A stretch of 64,000 bases of DNA from a virus, in the IMG/VR virus record IMGVR_UViG_3300026455_000008, positions 1 to 64,000 of that record; one strand, written 5' to 3'. The notes below the pieces were generated by a model. That model was not told the DNA's origin. It worked only from the letters and a program-made list of their open reading frames with translations, and ran no database searches. Below are positions 22,163 to 29,021 of this stretch, piece by piece (position 1 is the first letter of the stretch; every line of letters starts with the position of its first letter). The translations under genes were made by a program, and so were the position numbers.

Positions 22163-22270
22163 ATGGACTTTGCCGACCACTACTACTCTTCAGACTCACT
22201 CTATATCTGCAAGAAGTTTATGGATCTACTCCAGGGCCTTAAGCTAGCTAAGCAAGAACCCTTCCCCTAG
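22163..22270 (+). CDS. 35-residue micro-ORF
   Basis: MDFADHYYSSDSLYICKKFM then DLLQGLKLAKQEPFP. The second half (KKFMDLLQGLKLAK) resembles the helix of the preceding paralogs (RKFLLTLHLLSVER). A GA-rich leader precedes it (GGATAGAGAG). Confidence 0.4.
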   Translation: MDFADHYYSSDSLYICKKFMDLLQGLKLAKQEPFP

Positions 22271-22278
22271 GAGAAGAG

Positions 22279-22395
22279 ATGGACGACCGAACCGATCTGC
22301 TCAAGAAGAAGCTTGAGGAGATAAATGACCTGGCGCACCTGAAGATGATCTTCTTCACGCTGGCCCGCCTAGGTTTGGACATAGTGAAATATTAA
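22279..22395 (+). CDS. 38-residue micro-ORF
   Basis: MDDRTDLLKKKLEEINDLAH then LKMIFFTLARLGLDIVKY, an amphipathic helix with the FFTLARLGL pattern of the micro-family. Leader AGGAGAAG. Confidence 0.4.
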   Translation: MDDRTDLLKKKLEEINDLAHLKMIFFTLARLGLDIVKY

Positions 22396-22414
22396 GTGTT
22401 CCACTTAGTGGAAG

Positions 22415-22615
22415 TTGTTGGTTGGTGGGCGTCGCCACACCCCTCCCCTTTCCACTACACAACCATCGGCACCTTCTAAACCTAGAAGATACTACTTGCC
22501 CCAAAGACAGGGTGGAAAGCTTGACTACTTTTCCATTGCGATACTCTTCCCGGCTAGGAAAGCTGAGAAGTCTCTCTTTACCTATCCCATAAAAGGATGT
22601 TTATATGTCTGCTAG
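22415..22615 (+). CDS. Possible diverged micro-family member
   Basis: 66 residues from a TTG start. The segment RRYYLPQRQGGKLDYFSIAI then LFPARKAEKS lines up in spacing with IYVVSPVEEARKFLLTLHLL then SVERKNFWS of the 21979 ORF. The N-terminal ~20 residues look unconstrained and the start is doubtful. It may be a decaying copy. A TTCCAC/GTGGAA inverted repeat (22399-22413) lies just before it. Confidence 0.3.
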   Translation: MLVGGRRHTPPLSTTQPSAPSKPRRYYLPQRQGGKLDYFSIAILFPARKAEKSLFTYPIKGCLYVC

Positions 22616-22790
22616 ATGCTATGACGAGAACTGCATGGTTCACTTCTTAGAACTTGAAAGTTCTTTTGCCCACGTCTCTCCCCAGTTTGGTAACGTGAGG
22701 TGCTTGTGCTCCATCTCCGATAAGGAGACTTGGAGAGCCGCCCTTGCTGCTACGCTTGCGTATCGCTACCGCTTTCTTGAGGACATATAA
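22605..22790 (+). CDS. Small Cys-rich protein
   Basis: 61 residues, MSARCYDENCMVHFLELESS..., four cysteines (C5, C10, C33, C35) and a helical end (WRAALAATLAYRYRFLEDI). AAAGGA precedes the start. Function unknown. Confidence 0.5.
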   Translation: MSARCYDENCMVHFLELESSFAHVSPQFGNVRCLCSISDKETWRAALAATLAYRYRFLEDI

Positions 22791-22849
22791 CAAGAGTTTG
22801 TTGCTTAGACCGTTATTTGGTAGAAGCCTAACATCCCAGGAGTATTGCT

Positions 22850-23086
22850 ATGAACTATCAGCTCCAAATGGTTGAGCTTATTAAGGCCATTGCTCTTCTT
22901 TGCCAGACTGAGCTTGGAACAGAGTCGCCAGGGAGAGTGCTTGAAACCAGAAGGTTGTCTTGCATGTCCTACTATCTAACCTGCAGCTGTGATACCTCGC
23001 CTTCCGGCAACTTGACGTGCAACCCTAATATGTTTGAGAGGTTGACTGGTTGTATCTTGGAAAGAGCCCCGGTTAAGAGTAGGTGA
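22850..23086 (+). CDS. Small Cys-rich protein
   Basis: 78 residues, MNYQLQMVELIKAIALLCQT..., helical N-half then several cysteines (SCMSYYLTCSCDTSPSGNLT). CCAGGAG precedes the ATG. Function unknown. Confidence 0.5.
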   Translation: MNYQLQMVELIKAIALLCQTELGTESPGRVLETRRLSCMSYYLTCSCDTSPSGNLTCNPNMFERLTGCILERAPVKSR

Positions 23087-23090
23087 AAGT

Positions 23091-23231
23091 ATGGATGACC
23101 CTATTTCTAGTGAGGCTGAGAAATCTTTTGTTAAGGTGACTGGTCTTTTATGTAAAGTGAAGCTGGTTGACACAGAGACCTGGGTGGATCTGGTCGTAGA
23201 TTTCCGATCCGAGGAATACGCACGTTCGTAA
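23091..23231 (+). CDS. 46-residue ORF
   Basis: MDDPISSEAEKSFVKVTGLL then CKVKLVDTETWVDLVVDFRS: beta-like and soluble. A weak leader (AGGTGAAAGT) and 4-nt gap from the previous gene. Function unknown. Confidence 0.4.
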   Translation: MDDPISSEAEKSFVKVTGLLCKVKLVDTETWVDLVVDFRSEEYARS

Positions 23232-23262
23232 GCTTACTCAAACAGTAAACAAGGAGATTAAA

Positions 23263-23373
23263 GTGATCTTCGACATCCTCAACGTTATCGGCATTGTCAT
23301 CACTGTAGTTCTTTTGTTTGGAGCTGTGAGCTTGTACCGCACCGTTCGCTCCTGGTTCCAACCCAAAGACTAG
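23263..23373 (+). CDS. 36-residue membrane micropeptide
   Basis: GTG start after AAGGAGATTAAA. One transmembrane helix (IFDILNVIGIVITVVLLFGA) with a basic C-terminal end (YRTVRSWFQPKD). Orientation is probably N-out, C-in. Function unknown. Confidence 0.5.
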   Translation: MIFDILNVIGIVITVVLLFGAVSLYRTVRSWFQPKD

Positions 23374-23437
23374 ATCTCTTTACCTAAAGAGTGACGGAGG
23401 GTGAGCTTGTTTCTAATACTGTGAGGTGGGGTGCTTT

Positions 23438-23764
23438 GTGCAAATAAAAAGAGCTTACTGCGACATACTCTTAGATGGGTCAGATAGACCATACGTCGCC
23501 CTTCCTGAAGGTAATTTCATAGCAATATCAGTGCCGGATGGCGTTAGCTCTGGGTGGTTCACCTACCACCCCGAAGACCAGTTCGCCTACTACGAGTTTG
23601 ATCCGTATCCACGTGACAAAGATCACTTTAGATATCTTAGGTACCGAGCTTTCATGGGTTTAGGCTATACGCTTAAATTTTTGCACTTAATTAGCATAGG
23701 TGAGGCAGTTAGCTTGACCGGTGGCGTGTTTGACGCGGTAGAAGAAAAAGATCTTAAAAAGTGA
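23438..23764 (+). CDS. Small soluble protein
   Basis: 108 residues from a GTG start preceded by GAGGTGGGG (a GTG 12 nt upstream lacks an SD). Beta-rich and aromatic in the first half (GWFTYHPEDQFAYYEFDPYP), then a helix RYRAFMGLGYTLKFLHLISI. Function unknown. Confidence 0.5.
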   Translation: MQIKRAYCDILLDGSDRPYVALPEGNFIAISVPDGVSSGWFTYHPEDQFAYYEFDPYPRDKDHFRYLRYRAFMGLGYTLKFLHLISIGEAVSLTGGVFDAVEEKDLKK

Positions 23765-23765
23765 G

Positions 23766-23981
23766 TTGTTCTATCTATTTTCAGATAGTCTTCCAAGAAG
23801 GTATTTGGACTATGAGCCGGGGCTGATGTCTGACCGAACGGGCTATGTCTTCACGGGCTGCCGCATCTACCGCAAAGAGATCCTCGGTAAAGATGAGGCG
23901 TTCGCCTTTGTTTCGACTAGCGATCTCAAGAAGATATTGCGGAAAAGATTGGGTCACAAGGCTAACCAGTGCCAAAAGTAG
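23766..23981 (+). CDS. Small basic protein
   Basis: 71 residues from a TTG start 1 nt after the previous stop: FYLFSDSLPRRYLDYEPGLM..., basic C-terminus (KKILRKRLGHKANQCQK). No recognised family and a weak SD, so moderate support. Confidence 0.4.
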   Translation: MFYLFSDSLPRRYLDYEPGLMSDRTGYVFTGCRIYRKEILGKDEAFAFVSTSDLKKILRKRLGHKANQCQK

Positions 23982-24003
23982 GTCGATAGGTTGGGAGAGT
24001 ACG

Positions 24004-24135
24004 GTGAGTATAGGTTCAGAACTAGCCCGCATCAAGAAGATAGATCCGGACTACTACCGGTACGTGTGGCTGGCGATAGCCCTCGGTCTTGGCACTTATA
24101 AGAAGTTAAGGCTGATGAGGCATAAACTTAAGTAG
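24004..24135 (+). CDS. Micro-ORF family member (GTG start)
   Basis: 43 residues after TTGGGAGAGTACG. SIGSELARIKKIDPDYYRYV then WLAIALGLGTYKKLRLMRHK: the 'YxxVWLAIALxLxxYKKLRL' helix with basic tail fits the micro-family layout (compare FAYCLWKLKLKGIK at 51740). Function unknown. Confidence 0.45.
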   Translation: MSIGSELARIKKIDPDYYRYVWLAIALGLGTYKKLRLMRHKLK

Positions 24136-24152
24136 GAACTTTGGGAGGGCTT

Positions 24153-24500
24153 ATGCACTATCACGCGCACGTTTACTGGTCCAGCGAGGGTGAGCGGGAA
24201 ACCGCACTCTCGCTCAGAAAAGACTTAGAAGATCTCGGTCTTAGCTTGGGCCGAGTCTGGGATGTCGAGGTAGGACCGCACCCGCTCCCGATGTACCAGG
24301 TGAACTACTCCGACTCGGACGCTTATGTAGTGGAGGAGTTGCTGTCGTCTTCGGGGCTTAGTGTTTTACTCCATGAGGACACGGGCGACGACCTGCGTGA
24401 TCATACCGAAGGTGCCCGGTGGCTGGGTAAGCCGCTGGATCTAGACCTGGAATGGCTGCGCGCCTACGCCGAGATGAAGCTGGACAATAAGGAAGTTTAA
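24153..24500 (+). CDS. DOPA 4,5-dioxygenase-like protein
   Basis: 115 residues with GGGAGG before the ATG. The hallmarks of the DOPA 4,5-dioxygenase family are present in order: HAHVYW near the N-terminus (His3, His5), GPHPLPMYQV (41-50, His43), then GLSVLLHEDTGDD (68-80, His74) and LRDHTEGARWLGKPLDLD. The family opens the ring of vicinal diphenols with non-haem iron; many bacterial members have no assigned substrate. Length matches the compact bacterial members. It is very unusual cargo for a phage, and lies among micro-ORFs with which it shares no similarity, so it was probably captured from a bacterium. Activity is not established. Confidence 0.8.
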   Translation: MHYHAHVYWSSEGERETALSLRKDLEDLGLSLGRVWDVEVGPHPLPMYQVNYSDSDAYVVEELLSSSGLSVLLHEDTGDDLRDHTEGARWLGKPLDLDLEWLRAYAEMKLDNKEV

Positions 24501-24503
24501 GCG

Positions 24504-24725
24504 TTGAAAACCTTAATAATCAAAACTTTAACCGCCTGGGTGGTCGTAAACTGCGGTGACGGCTCTGCCAAGAGCGGTGCTGAAGTTGATTCCGCGTCGG
24601 ACCACGTGGTGGTGATCTGTGTTCCGCCTGATGGCGCCAACTCTTATTTGAGGGTCGCTCGCCTAGGCGGTGAGATGTGCCCCAAGAACCACGTTGCTCT
24701 TGACTGGTGCAGTCTAGCAAAATAA
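24504..24725 (+). CDS. Small protein, function unknown
   Basis: 73 residues from a TTG start 3 nt after the dioxygenase-like gene (AAGGAAG 9 nt upstream). MKTLIIKTLTAWVVVNCGDG... is beta-like, and a second beta segment is DHVVVICVPPDGANSYLRVA. Co-transcribed with the dioxygenase-like gene. No family recognised. Confidence 0.45.
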   Translation: MKTLIIKTLTAWVVVNCGDGSAKSGAEVDSASDHVVVICVPPDGANSYLRVARLGGEMCPKNHVALDWCSLAK

Positions 24726-24765
24726 TCAAGCAAGTATAATCCCTTAGCTTTCAAGGGGGAATACG

Positions 24766-24936
24766 ATGTACATCCAGATATACGCTTGGTTTATATTGAT
24801 TACTTGGCTGGGTTTGGCTTATTACTTCCACGGCAAAGAAGTCCCAGAGGACATGCGGGTCATCGACTTCCGCCGGACATTCACCTCGATCCTAGCTCAT
24901 CTGCCGATTTTTGGCCGCGTGTTTGGTTGGTGGTGA
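24766..24936 (+). CDS. Small membrane protein
   Basis: 56 residues. MYIQIYAWFILITWLGLAYY is a transmembrane helix, followed by HGKEVPEDMRVIDFRRTFTS and a second amphipathic helix ending GRVFGWW. Preceded by AAGGGGGA; TATAAT at 24735 could be a promoter but lacks the CCGAA box. Confidence 0.5.
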   Translation: MYIQIYAWFILITWLGLAYYFHGKEVPEDMRVIDFRRTFTSILAHLPIFGRVFGWW

Positions 24937-24939
24937 TCA

Positions 24940-25068
24940 ATGGATGAGCGCTCCGTCAGGATATGGCAGCTCGCCCACACGCAAGATGCGCTTGAGATCC
25001 AGCGTTGTAACTCGCTGATATGGCGACTGCTGATCACAGTTATCCGCCTGAAGATGGTGGCAGAATGA
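24940..25068 (+). CDS. Micro-ORF family member
   Basis: 42 residues, MDERSVRIWQLAHTQDALEI..., then NSLIWRLLITVIRLKMVAE. The Trp-x-x-Leu...Arg-Leu-Lys helix is shared with the next ORF (ALWMLVLTATRLKIL). ATGA overlap with that ORF. Confidence 0.45.
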   Translation: MDERSVRIWQLAHTQDALEIQRCNSLIWRLLITVIRLKMVAE

Positions 25069-25229
25069 GGAAGTACGTCGCCTGCAAAGCATTACCAGTT
25101 TACGAGTGCGCCATGCTTTTTGGTGGCCGAAACGGTTTTCAGAGGGCCAACCGCGCGTTGTGGATGCTGGTTCTCACAGCGACAAGATTAAAGATCCTGC
25201 CGCAAGGCGAGCCGTTAAGATGGCCGTAG
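25065..25229 (+). CDS. Micro-ORF family member
   Basis: 54 residues, MRKYVACKALPVYECAMLFG..., then RANRALWMLVLTATRLKILP. It overlaps the previous stop by 4 nt and the next start by 10 nt. Function unknown. Confidence 0.45.
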   Translation: MRKYVACKALPVYECAMLFGGRNGFQRANRALWMLVLTATRLKILPQGEPLRWP

Positions 25230-25345
25230 CGAATCCTTTTGGCCATTTTAATGAACAATCCATGTCTTACCGCGAATATCTTGCCCGCGGTAAGATGCGT
25301 GTTTCCGATCATATAATTCCTTACGAATTAGGAGGTTGCACATGA
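25220..25345 (+). CDS. 41-residue ORF
   Basis: MAVANPFGHFNEQSMSYREY then LARGKMRVSDHIIPYELGGCT. Soluble; its last codons carry the AGGAGG of the following gene, which it overlaps by 4 nt. Function unknown. Confidence 0.4.
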   Translation: MAVANPFGHFNEQSMSYREYLARGKMRVSDHIIPYELGGCT

Positions 25346-25929
25346 ACATGGAAAGCTACGAAGAATACAAAGAAGTTAGACAGAAAATAAAAGCGCTTCT
25401 CGCTGAAAAAGAAGAGTGGCTTTCTGAGCATTGGCTTGAAGCTCATGAAGACCTGGTGCGGGATCAGTTCGCGGAGGAATTGAGTTCGCAGCCCGATGAC
25501 GCGGTTAATCGACTGATATCCGAGCTAGACGATGCTCACAGAAAACTATTCCATTATCTTTCTGGTAAAGAAATCGTAAACTTACTGAGATCTAAGATAA
25601 CTGACGAGCAGATCGCAGATGTTCTCATCGACGCTGGCGAGATCTATGAACGAAAACCAACTTCCTACTTGTCTATTGCTTGTTTTGCACGCTCCGACTT
25701 TGAAGCAGATGTCTTTATTGACGATCATAAAGACTTAGCCGATCTCGTTGATCTGCTTCCCGACGATAGCATTTTCAAGAAAGATATGTTCACAGTTAAC
25801 GTAGACATTGGTCCGTTTTATTTCTGTGTCAAAGCAGACGCTTTTCTTAAAGAAGTTGAACACTTAATAAATAATGCTCTAGCAGAAGGTTACATCAAAG
25901 AATTGCTTGAGATTGGCTCAGATGCGTAA
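25342..25929 (+). CDS. Acidic helical protein, function unknown
   Basis: 195 residues, MNMESYEEYKEVRQKIKALL..., a charged helical N-half (EEKEEWLSEHWLEAHEDLVR-type) and a more compact C-half (SYLSIACFARSDFEADVFID, then MFTVNVDIGPFYFCVKADAF). Strong SD (TTAGGAGG). It is one of the larger genes in this micro-ORF tract. No family or active-site motif recognised. Confidence 0.6.
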   Translation: MNMESYEEYKEVRQKIKALLAEKEEWLSEHWLEAHEDLVRDQFAEELSSQPDDAVNRLISELDDAHRKLFHYLSGKEIVNLLRSKITDEQIADVLIDAGEIYERKPTSYLSIACFARSDFEADVFIDDHKDLADLVDLLPDDSIFKKDMFTVNVDIGPFYFCVKADAFLKEVEHLINNALAEGYIKELLEIGSDA

Positions 25930-26083
25930 CGGCCAAGATCCATTAGTGCCAAGAAGGTTTCTCAAATCTTTGGAAAGACTCAGGGTGTTCTCGGTCCCAT
26001 TGGGTAGATTAATCTGGTTAAAGGCCGGTTTTAACGACTTAAAAAGTCCTTGGAGCGATAACTTCGTCGACGATTGGACATAA
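25922..26083 (+). CDS. Basic micro-ORF
   Basis: 53 residues, MRNGQDPLVPRRFLKSLERL..., then GRLIWLKAGFNDLKSPWSDN. Helical, basic first half; overlaps the preceding stop by 8 nt. The FLKSLERLRVF segment fits the micro-family helix. Confidence 0.45.
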   Translation: MRNGQDPLVPRRFLKSLERLRVFSVPLGRLIWLKAGFNDLKSPWSDNFVDDWT

Positions 26084-26084
26084 T

Positions 26085-26219
26085 TTGGAAAACGAATTTC
26101 GCATATTAAATATCGCTGAGACCATGAAAGATCTTCGTATAATATCCCCAGAATATTTCTGGGAAATTTGGCATTATCTAGCTCTGAGGATTGCAAGGGA
26201 TTATGACTCAAAACCATGA
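26085..26219 (+). CDS. Micro-ORF (TTG start)
   Basis: 44 residues, ENEFRILNIAETMKDLRIIS..., then PEYFWEIWHYLALRIARDYD. It starts 1 nt after the previous stop and overlaps the next gene. The WxxWHYLALRI helix fits the micro-family. Start codon uncertain. Confidence 0.35.
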   Translation: MENEFRILNIAETMKDLRIISPEYFWEIWHYLALRIARDYDSKP

Positions 26220-26565
26220 ACGACGAGTTATGATGTACAGTGCTGCCGCCATCTTCTTTGTGTTCGCGATGTACTTGACGTTCTCTTTTTCTTTTATAAA
26301 GCCAAAGACTACGGTTCAGGTTTACAAGGGTGACGTGGTTAAGTTTGGGTGGACGCCAGACAATGTCTTCTACAGCAAGACGTGCACCGACTACGGCACA
26401 GCGATCGACCAGTACGGAGGAGCGGACCACCCCGCTTATAAGGTGATGATCGTCTGTACCTCAAAGAACAAAGTGGAATTTATTCCAATACTTATCCAAC
26501 CTGAAAATGTTGTGTCCTCTTCGCGGGAACCGCTCCCAACGCCGATAGATGACTTAGTAGAATGA
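26203..26565 (+). CDS. Single-pass membrane protein with periplasmic domain
   Basis: 120 residues. A basic N-terminus then AAAIFFVFAMYLTFSFSFIK (transmembrane), followed by a ~85-residue exported-type domain: VQVYKGDVVKFGWTPDNVFY, two cysteines (TCTDYG, IVCTSK) and a Pro-rich tail. Its theme (KxGDxVK..... CxDYGTxxxxY, then KVxIVCTSKxxVEFI) resembles that of the exported protein at 26851. Function unknown. Confidence 0.55.
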   Translation: MTQNHERRVMMYSAAAIFFVFAMYLTFSFSFIKPKTTVQVYKGDVVKFGWTPDNVFYSKTCTDYGTAIDQYGGADHPAYKVMIVCTSKNKVEFIPILIQPENVVSSSREPLPTPIDDLVE

Positions 26566-26726
26566 GGTACGGAGTAAAGTCAATACTGATTGACAGTGTG
26601 ATCAAAGGTACTTATTCCGAGCGATCTACGGTTGGCGGATTTGCTTGGATACTTTTAAAGTTAAACTTATCTAGATACCCCATCGTAACTCGCTGGATGA
26701 ACAGGGAGTTTTACAACAACAGATGA
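26562..26726 (+). CDS. Micro-ORF family member
   Basis: 54 residues, MRYGVKSILIDSVIKGTYSE..., then GFAWILLKLNLSRYPIVTRW. ATGA overlaps on both sides. The FAWILLKLNL helix fits the family. Confidence 0.45.
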   Translation: MRYGVKSILIDSVIKGTYSERSTVGGFAWILLKLNLSRYPIVTRWMNREFYNNR

Positions 26727-26854
26727 TAAAGAGTAAACCGAATCCTGAAACAGCGTGGAAACTCCTCTTGGCCGCTAAGAGGCTGAAAATATATAGTCTT
26801 TCCGATAGAAAAGCCATGGCGTGGGCAATATCACTTTACGAGTCTTTAGCATGA
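26723..26854 (+). CDS. Micro-ORF family member
   Basis: 43 residues, MIKSKPNPETAWKLLLAAKR then LKIYSLSDRKAMAWAISLYE. 'Pro, then AWKLLLAAKRLKI' is the clearest statement of the shared micro-family helix. ATGA overlaps on both sides. Confidence 0.45.
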   Translation: MIKSKPNPETAWKLLLAAKRLKIYSLSDRKAMAWAISLYESLA

Positions 26855-27207
26855 AAAAGTACATATCAATCATATTGGCGGCATTCTTTCTGGTAGGCGC
26901 CGGACATGTCCCTACAAATAAGAAGTATTTTAAAAAGCCGTCTTTCTCAAGAAAAAGACCAAAGAACATACCAATCAGAAAACCTAAACTATATAAAACA
27001 CATAAACTAATTTACTTTACGTGGCCTATGGGTCTCGAAATGTTTGGGGCGGAATGTCCCAACAAAGGTTTTGTGCAGGAAGTTTACGGTCAACCACCTA
27101 ATCTCCTTTACGAGGTGCGGGTAGAGTGCAAAGGTGACATCGAAAAGTACGAACACTTCTTTCTAATTCATCAGTCGCAGATAATCAAGATCATAAAGCG
27201 CGGATGA
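26851..27207 (+). CDS. Exported basic protein
   Basis: 118 residues. MKKYISIILAAFFLVGAGHV is a signal peptide; the mature part is very basic at first (KKPSFSRKRPKNIPIRKPKL) then beta-like with two cysteines (AECPNKGF, RVECKGD). It should act in the periplasm. Weak similarity in layout to 26203. Function unknown. A CGCACTA/TAGTGCG hairpin follows. Confidence 0.55.
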   Translation: MKKYISIILAAFFLVGAGHVPTNKKYFKKPSFSRKRPKNIPIRKPKLYKTHKLIYFTWPMGLEMFGAECPNKGFVQEVYGQPPNLLYEVRVECKGDIEKYEHFFLIHQSQIIKIIKRG

Positions 27208-27214
27208 CAGAAAC

Positions 27215-27237
27215 CGCACTAGATTTAATTTAGTGCG
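27215..27237 (+). terminator. 3' hairpin
   Basis: CGCACTA and TAGTGCG form a 7-bp stem around a 9-nt AT-rich loop, after the exported-protein gene. There is no T-run. It precedes a CCGA box at 27311. Confidence 0.4.
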
Positions 27238-27310
27238 CAATGGCAATTTACCCCATAGCAAATGATTTGCTCTTAGTTTAAAGACTGATTCTGCGATTCT
27301 GAATTTATTT

Positions 27311-27333
27311 CCGATCATATTATGATCCATAAC
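27311..27333 (+). promoter_or_regulatory. CCGA box promoter candidate
   Basis: ATTTCCGATC with CATAAC at the usual 17-nt position (27328); the next ATG is 38 nt from the box. Confidence 0.5.
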
Positions 27334-27348
27334 ACAGACGGAGGTTTT

Positions 27349-27786
27349 ATGTCGAGTTCGTCAATGGGGTTCTCGATGCCGAGATTAGTAAAAGCAAACC
27401 TTCAACTGATACTTGGAGATAAATATGACTCATTTCTGTACGGGAGCATCCTCGCCTTCAAGGAAGCTTTGGCGGTTAAAATTAATAAAATTCGCATCGA
27501 TAAACCTAATGATAAGTATTACACAACATTCAGCAAATCGTATAAAATACCAAACACAAACCTGAAACTTAAGTTTCAATCAACTATCTCTTTCAGAGAT
27601 TATTCTAAGTTCTCAGGGCATGCTTCGTCTAATCGGCAGGAAGAATATTGGTTTGATCCCAAGGCGACCCATGTTAAAGTCACAATACCGGCTTTTCAAG
27701 GAACAGACCACTACGGCTTCAATGATGTGCTTAACGAAGCTATCGCACACGCTTTCGATAAAGAAATACTGGGAGTAGGCAAATGA
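27349..27786 (+). CDS. Soluble protein, function unknown
   Basis: 145 residues, MSSSSMGFSMPRLVKANLQL..., a helical start then a beta-rich core (KSYKIPNTNLKLKFQSTISF, THVKVTIPAFQGTDHYG) and a helix (NDVLNEAIAHAFDKEIL). GGAGG before the ATG. First gene of a new unit. No family recognised. Confidence 0.55.
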   Translation: MSSSSMGFSMPRLVKANLQLILGDKYDSFLYGSILAFKEALAVKINKIRIDKPNDKYYTTFSKSYKIPNTNLKLKFQSTISFRDYSKFSGHASSNRQEEYWFDPKATHVKVTIPAFQGTDHYGFNDVLNEAIAHAFDKEILGVGK

Positions 27787-27848
27787 TACCGTTCGCTTTA
27801 TTCTTTTTGTGCGTGATGTTTGGTGTTTACGTAATATTCGTACCATGA
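27783..27848 (+). CDS. 21-residue membrane micropeptide
   Basis: Hydrophobic from end to end (MIPFALFFLCVMFGVYVIFV plus P). ATGA overlap with the previous gene gives translational coupling. Low-size evidence only. Confidence 0.35.
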   Translation: MIPFALFFLCVMFGVYVIFVP

Positions 27849-27856
27849 GGCTTACC

Positions 27857-28045
27857 ATGAAACATAGTATCGGCGATACTGTCTCCTACCAAGAATTAAC
27901 TGGAAAAATCATCAACGTGTTTGATGCTCCAGCTGGAACTGTGCTTGAGATCGAGTGCCCAGCCAAAGTTGAAGGTGACCTCGACACCATCCTGTGGATA
28001 CCTGAGGCAGAGCTCTCTGCCCCTAAAAAGGGGATCACGACATGA
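27857..28045 (+). CDS. Small beta-barrel-type protein
   Basis: 62 residues, MKHSIGDTVSYQELTGKIIN..., then AGTVLEIECPAKVEGDLDTI. The opening resembles the SH3-like small proteins (compare 18175: INDRVSTPEGDG). It overlaps the next start by 4 nt. Function unknown. Confidence 0.5.
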   Translation: MKHSIGDTVSYQELTGKIINVFDAPAGTVLEIECPAKVEGDLDTILWIPEAELSAPKKGITT

Positions 28046-28191
28046 GCTTTAACGGCTTGCTTTTATTACTGTTGCTGGCCGTGCTACTCTCGTTGCCGGG
28101 GCTCACAATGGCCGACATTATTTCGCCGTTCATGGCCAGCATGATCAGCCTTGGATCTACTTACTTAGTCTTAATATTTTGGCAATCTTAA
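28042..28191 (+). CDS. Small two-span membrane protein
   Basis: 49 residues: a Leu run (NGLLLLLLLAVLLSLPGLTM) then ISPFMASMISLGSTYLVLIF. Two transmembrane segments with almost no loops. ATGA overlap upstream, one-base overlap (TAATG) downstream. A holin role is possible but unsupported. Confidence 0.45.
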   Translation: MSFNGLLLLLLLAVLLSLPGLTMADIISPFMASMISLGSTYLVLIFWQS

Positions 28192-28340
28192 TGAAACACG
28201 ACTCGGATATATACCAAGAATACTACAAGCAAATTCTCGACCAGAAGAAGATGAATTTCTTTATCAGAACACTCACAACCCTCCGTCTCTCGGAGGATGT
28301 CCGATCTTATCCTGATTTTAATGATTTTGCCGTTTCATAA
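28191..28340 (+). CDS. Micro-ORF
   Basis: 49 residues, MKHDSDIYQEYYKQILDQKK..., then MNFFIRTLTTLRLSEDVRSY. The FFIRTLTTLRL helix matches the micro-family. It is coupled to the previous stop (TAATG). Confidence 0.45.
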   Translation: MKHDSDIYQEYYKQILDQKKMNFFIRTLTTLRLSEDVRSYPDFNDFAVS

Positions 28341-28351
28341 TGGGGGTTTAT

Positions 28352-28621
28352 ATGCTTTGCCGTGATTGCGGTTTTGACATGGAAAAACCTAAGAGATGGG
28401 GCTATGCCACGCTGTGCGACGCGTGTGACGAAGCCAGATACGAAGCGAAGCATGTCGGCGTCATGATTGCCGATGGTAAAACTGATTATGGAATTCAACT
28501 AGTTAGAAATCCAACCAAAGCTCAGGCCGAGAAGATCAGGAGTCTAGGGTTGGCGCACGACCCAAGAACTCAGTTGAGATTCACGGGCAAAGGTCAGCAT
28601 AATGAGCGGGAAGAAAAGTAA
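28352..28621 (+). CDS. Zinc-ribbon protein
   Basis: 89 residues. MLCRDCGFDMEKPKRWGYAT then LCDACDEARYE: two CxxC pairs, a four-Cys zinc ribbon, followed by a domain GVMIADGKTDYGIQLVRNPT ... LAHDPRTQLRFTG. I associate this layout with uncharacterised proteins of large phages. GGGGGT gives the RBS for the second Met. Confidence 0.6.
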   Translation: MLCRDCGFDMEKPKRWGYATLCDACDEARYEAKHVGVMIADGKTDYGIQLVRNPTKAQAEKIRSLGLAHDPRTQLRFTGKGQHNEREEK

Positions 28622-28778
28622 TCTTATTGAAACGACAGATCTTAATGTCGCCGACGCCGTGTGCATCGACCTTATGAACGTGGTGTTGTGCGATCTTCGT
28701 TTGCTGAGCCGCATATCGTGCGCTCAAATATCCGAGCGCCTCGACAATATCGTCCTCTTTGAGATTCAGTCTATATGA
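28602..28778 (+). CDS. Small helical protein
   Basis: 58 residues, MSGKKSNLIETTDLNVADAV..., Leu-rich helix with three Cys. It overlaps the preceding gene by 20 nt in another frame and the next start by 4 nt. Function unknown. Confidence 0.45.
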   Translation: MSGKKSNLIETTDLNVADAVCIDLMNVVLCDLRLLSRISCAQISERLDNIVLFEIQSI

Positions 28779-28927
28779 ATGATTTTTACCGACGAGACGC
28801 AGAGCATTCAGCTTACTTTTTCGACTCGACCTATCGACTGGGTCTTCTGGGTAAAAATGATTACGACAGAGTTTGGCGCGTGACGCGGAACATCATACTT
28901 TTCGAGATAGTCACGAGGAACGTTTGA
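28775..28927 (+). CDS. Micro-ORF
   Basis: 50 residues, MNDFYRRDAEHSAYFFDSTY..., then YDRVWRVTRNIILFEIVTRN. ATGA overlap. Last gene before a 256-nt gap. The VWRVTRNIILFEI helix fits the micro-family. Confidence 0.45.
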   Translation: MNDFYRRDAEHSAYFFDSTYRLGLLGKNDYDRVWRVTRNIILFEIVTRNV

Positions 28928-29021
28928 GGTATGGGCTAGGTGCCAGTTCGGGTACTTTGCTGAGTAAAATCAAATACAATTTTAGGTTGTTCCATCACAA
29001 AATAAATTTAGTGGATTCAAC

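Noticed and set aside
24735-24740. TATAAT upstream of 24766 as another member of the promoter family.
   Set aside because: No CCGAA-type box 17 nt upstream; the sequence there is CAAA. It may be an ordinary promoter but does not fit the motif.
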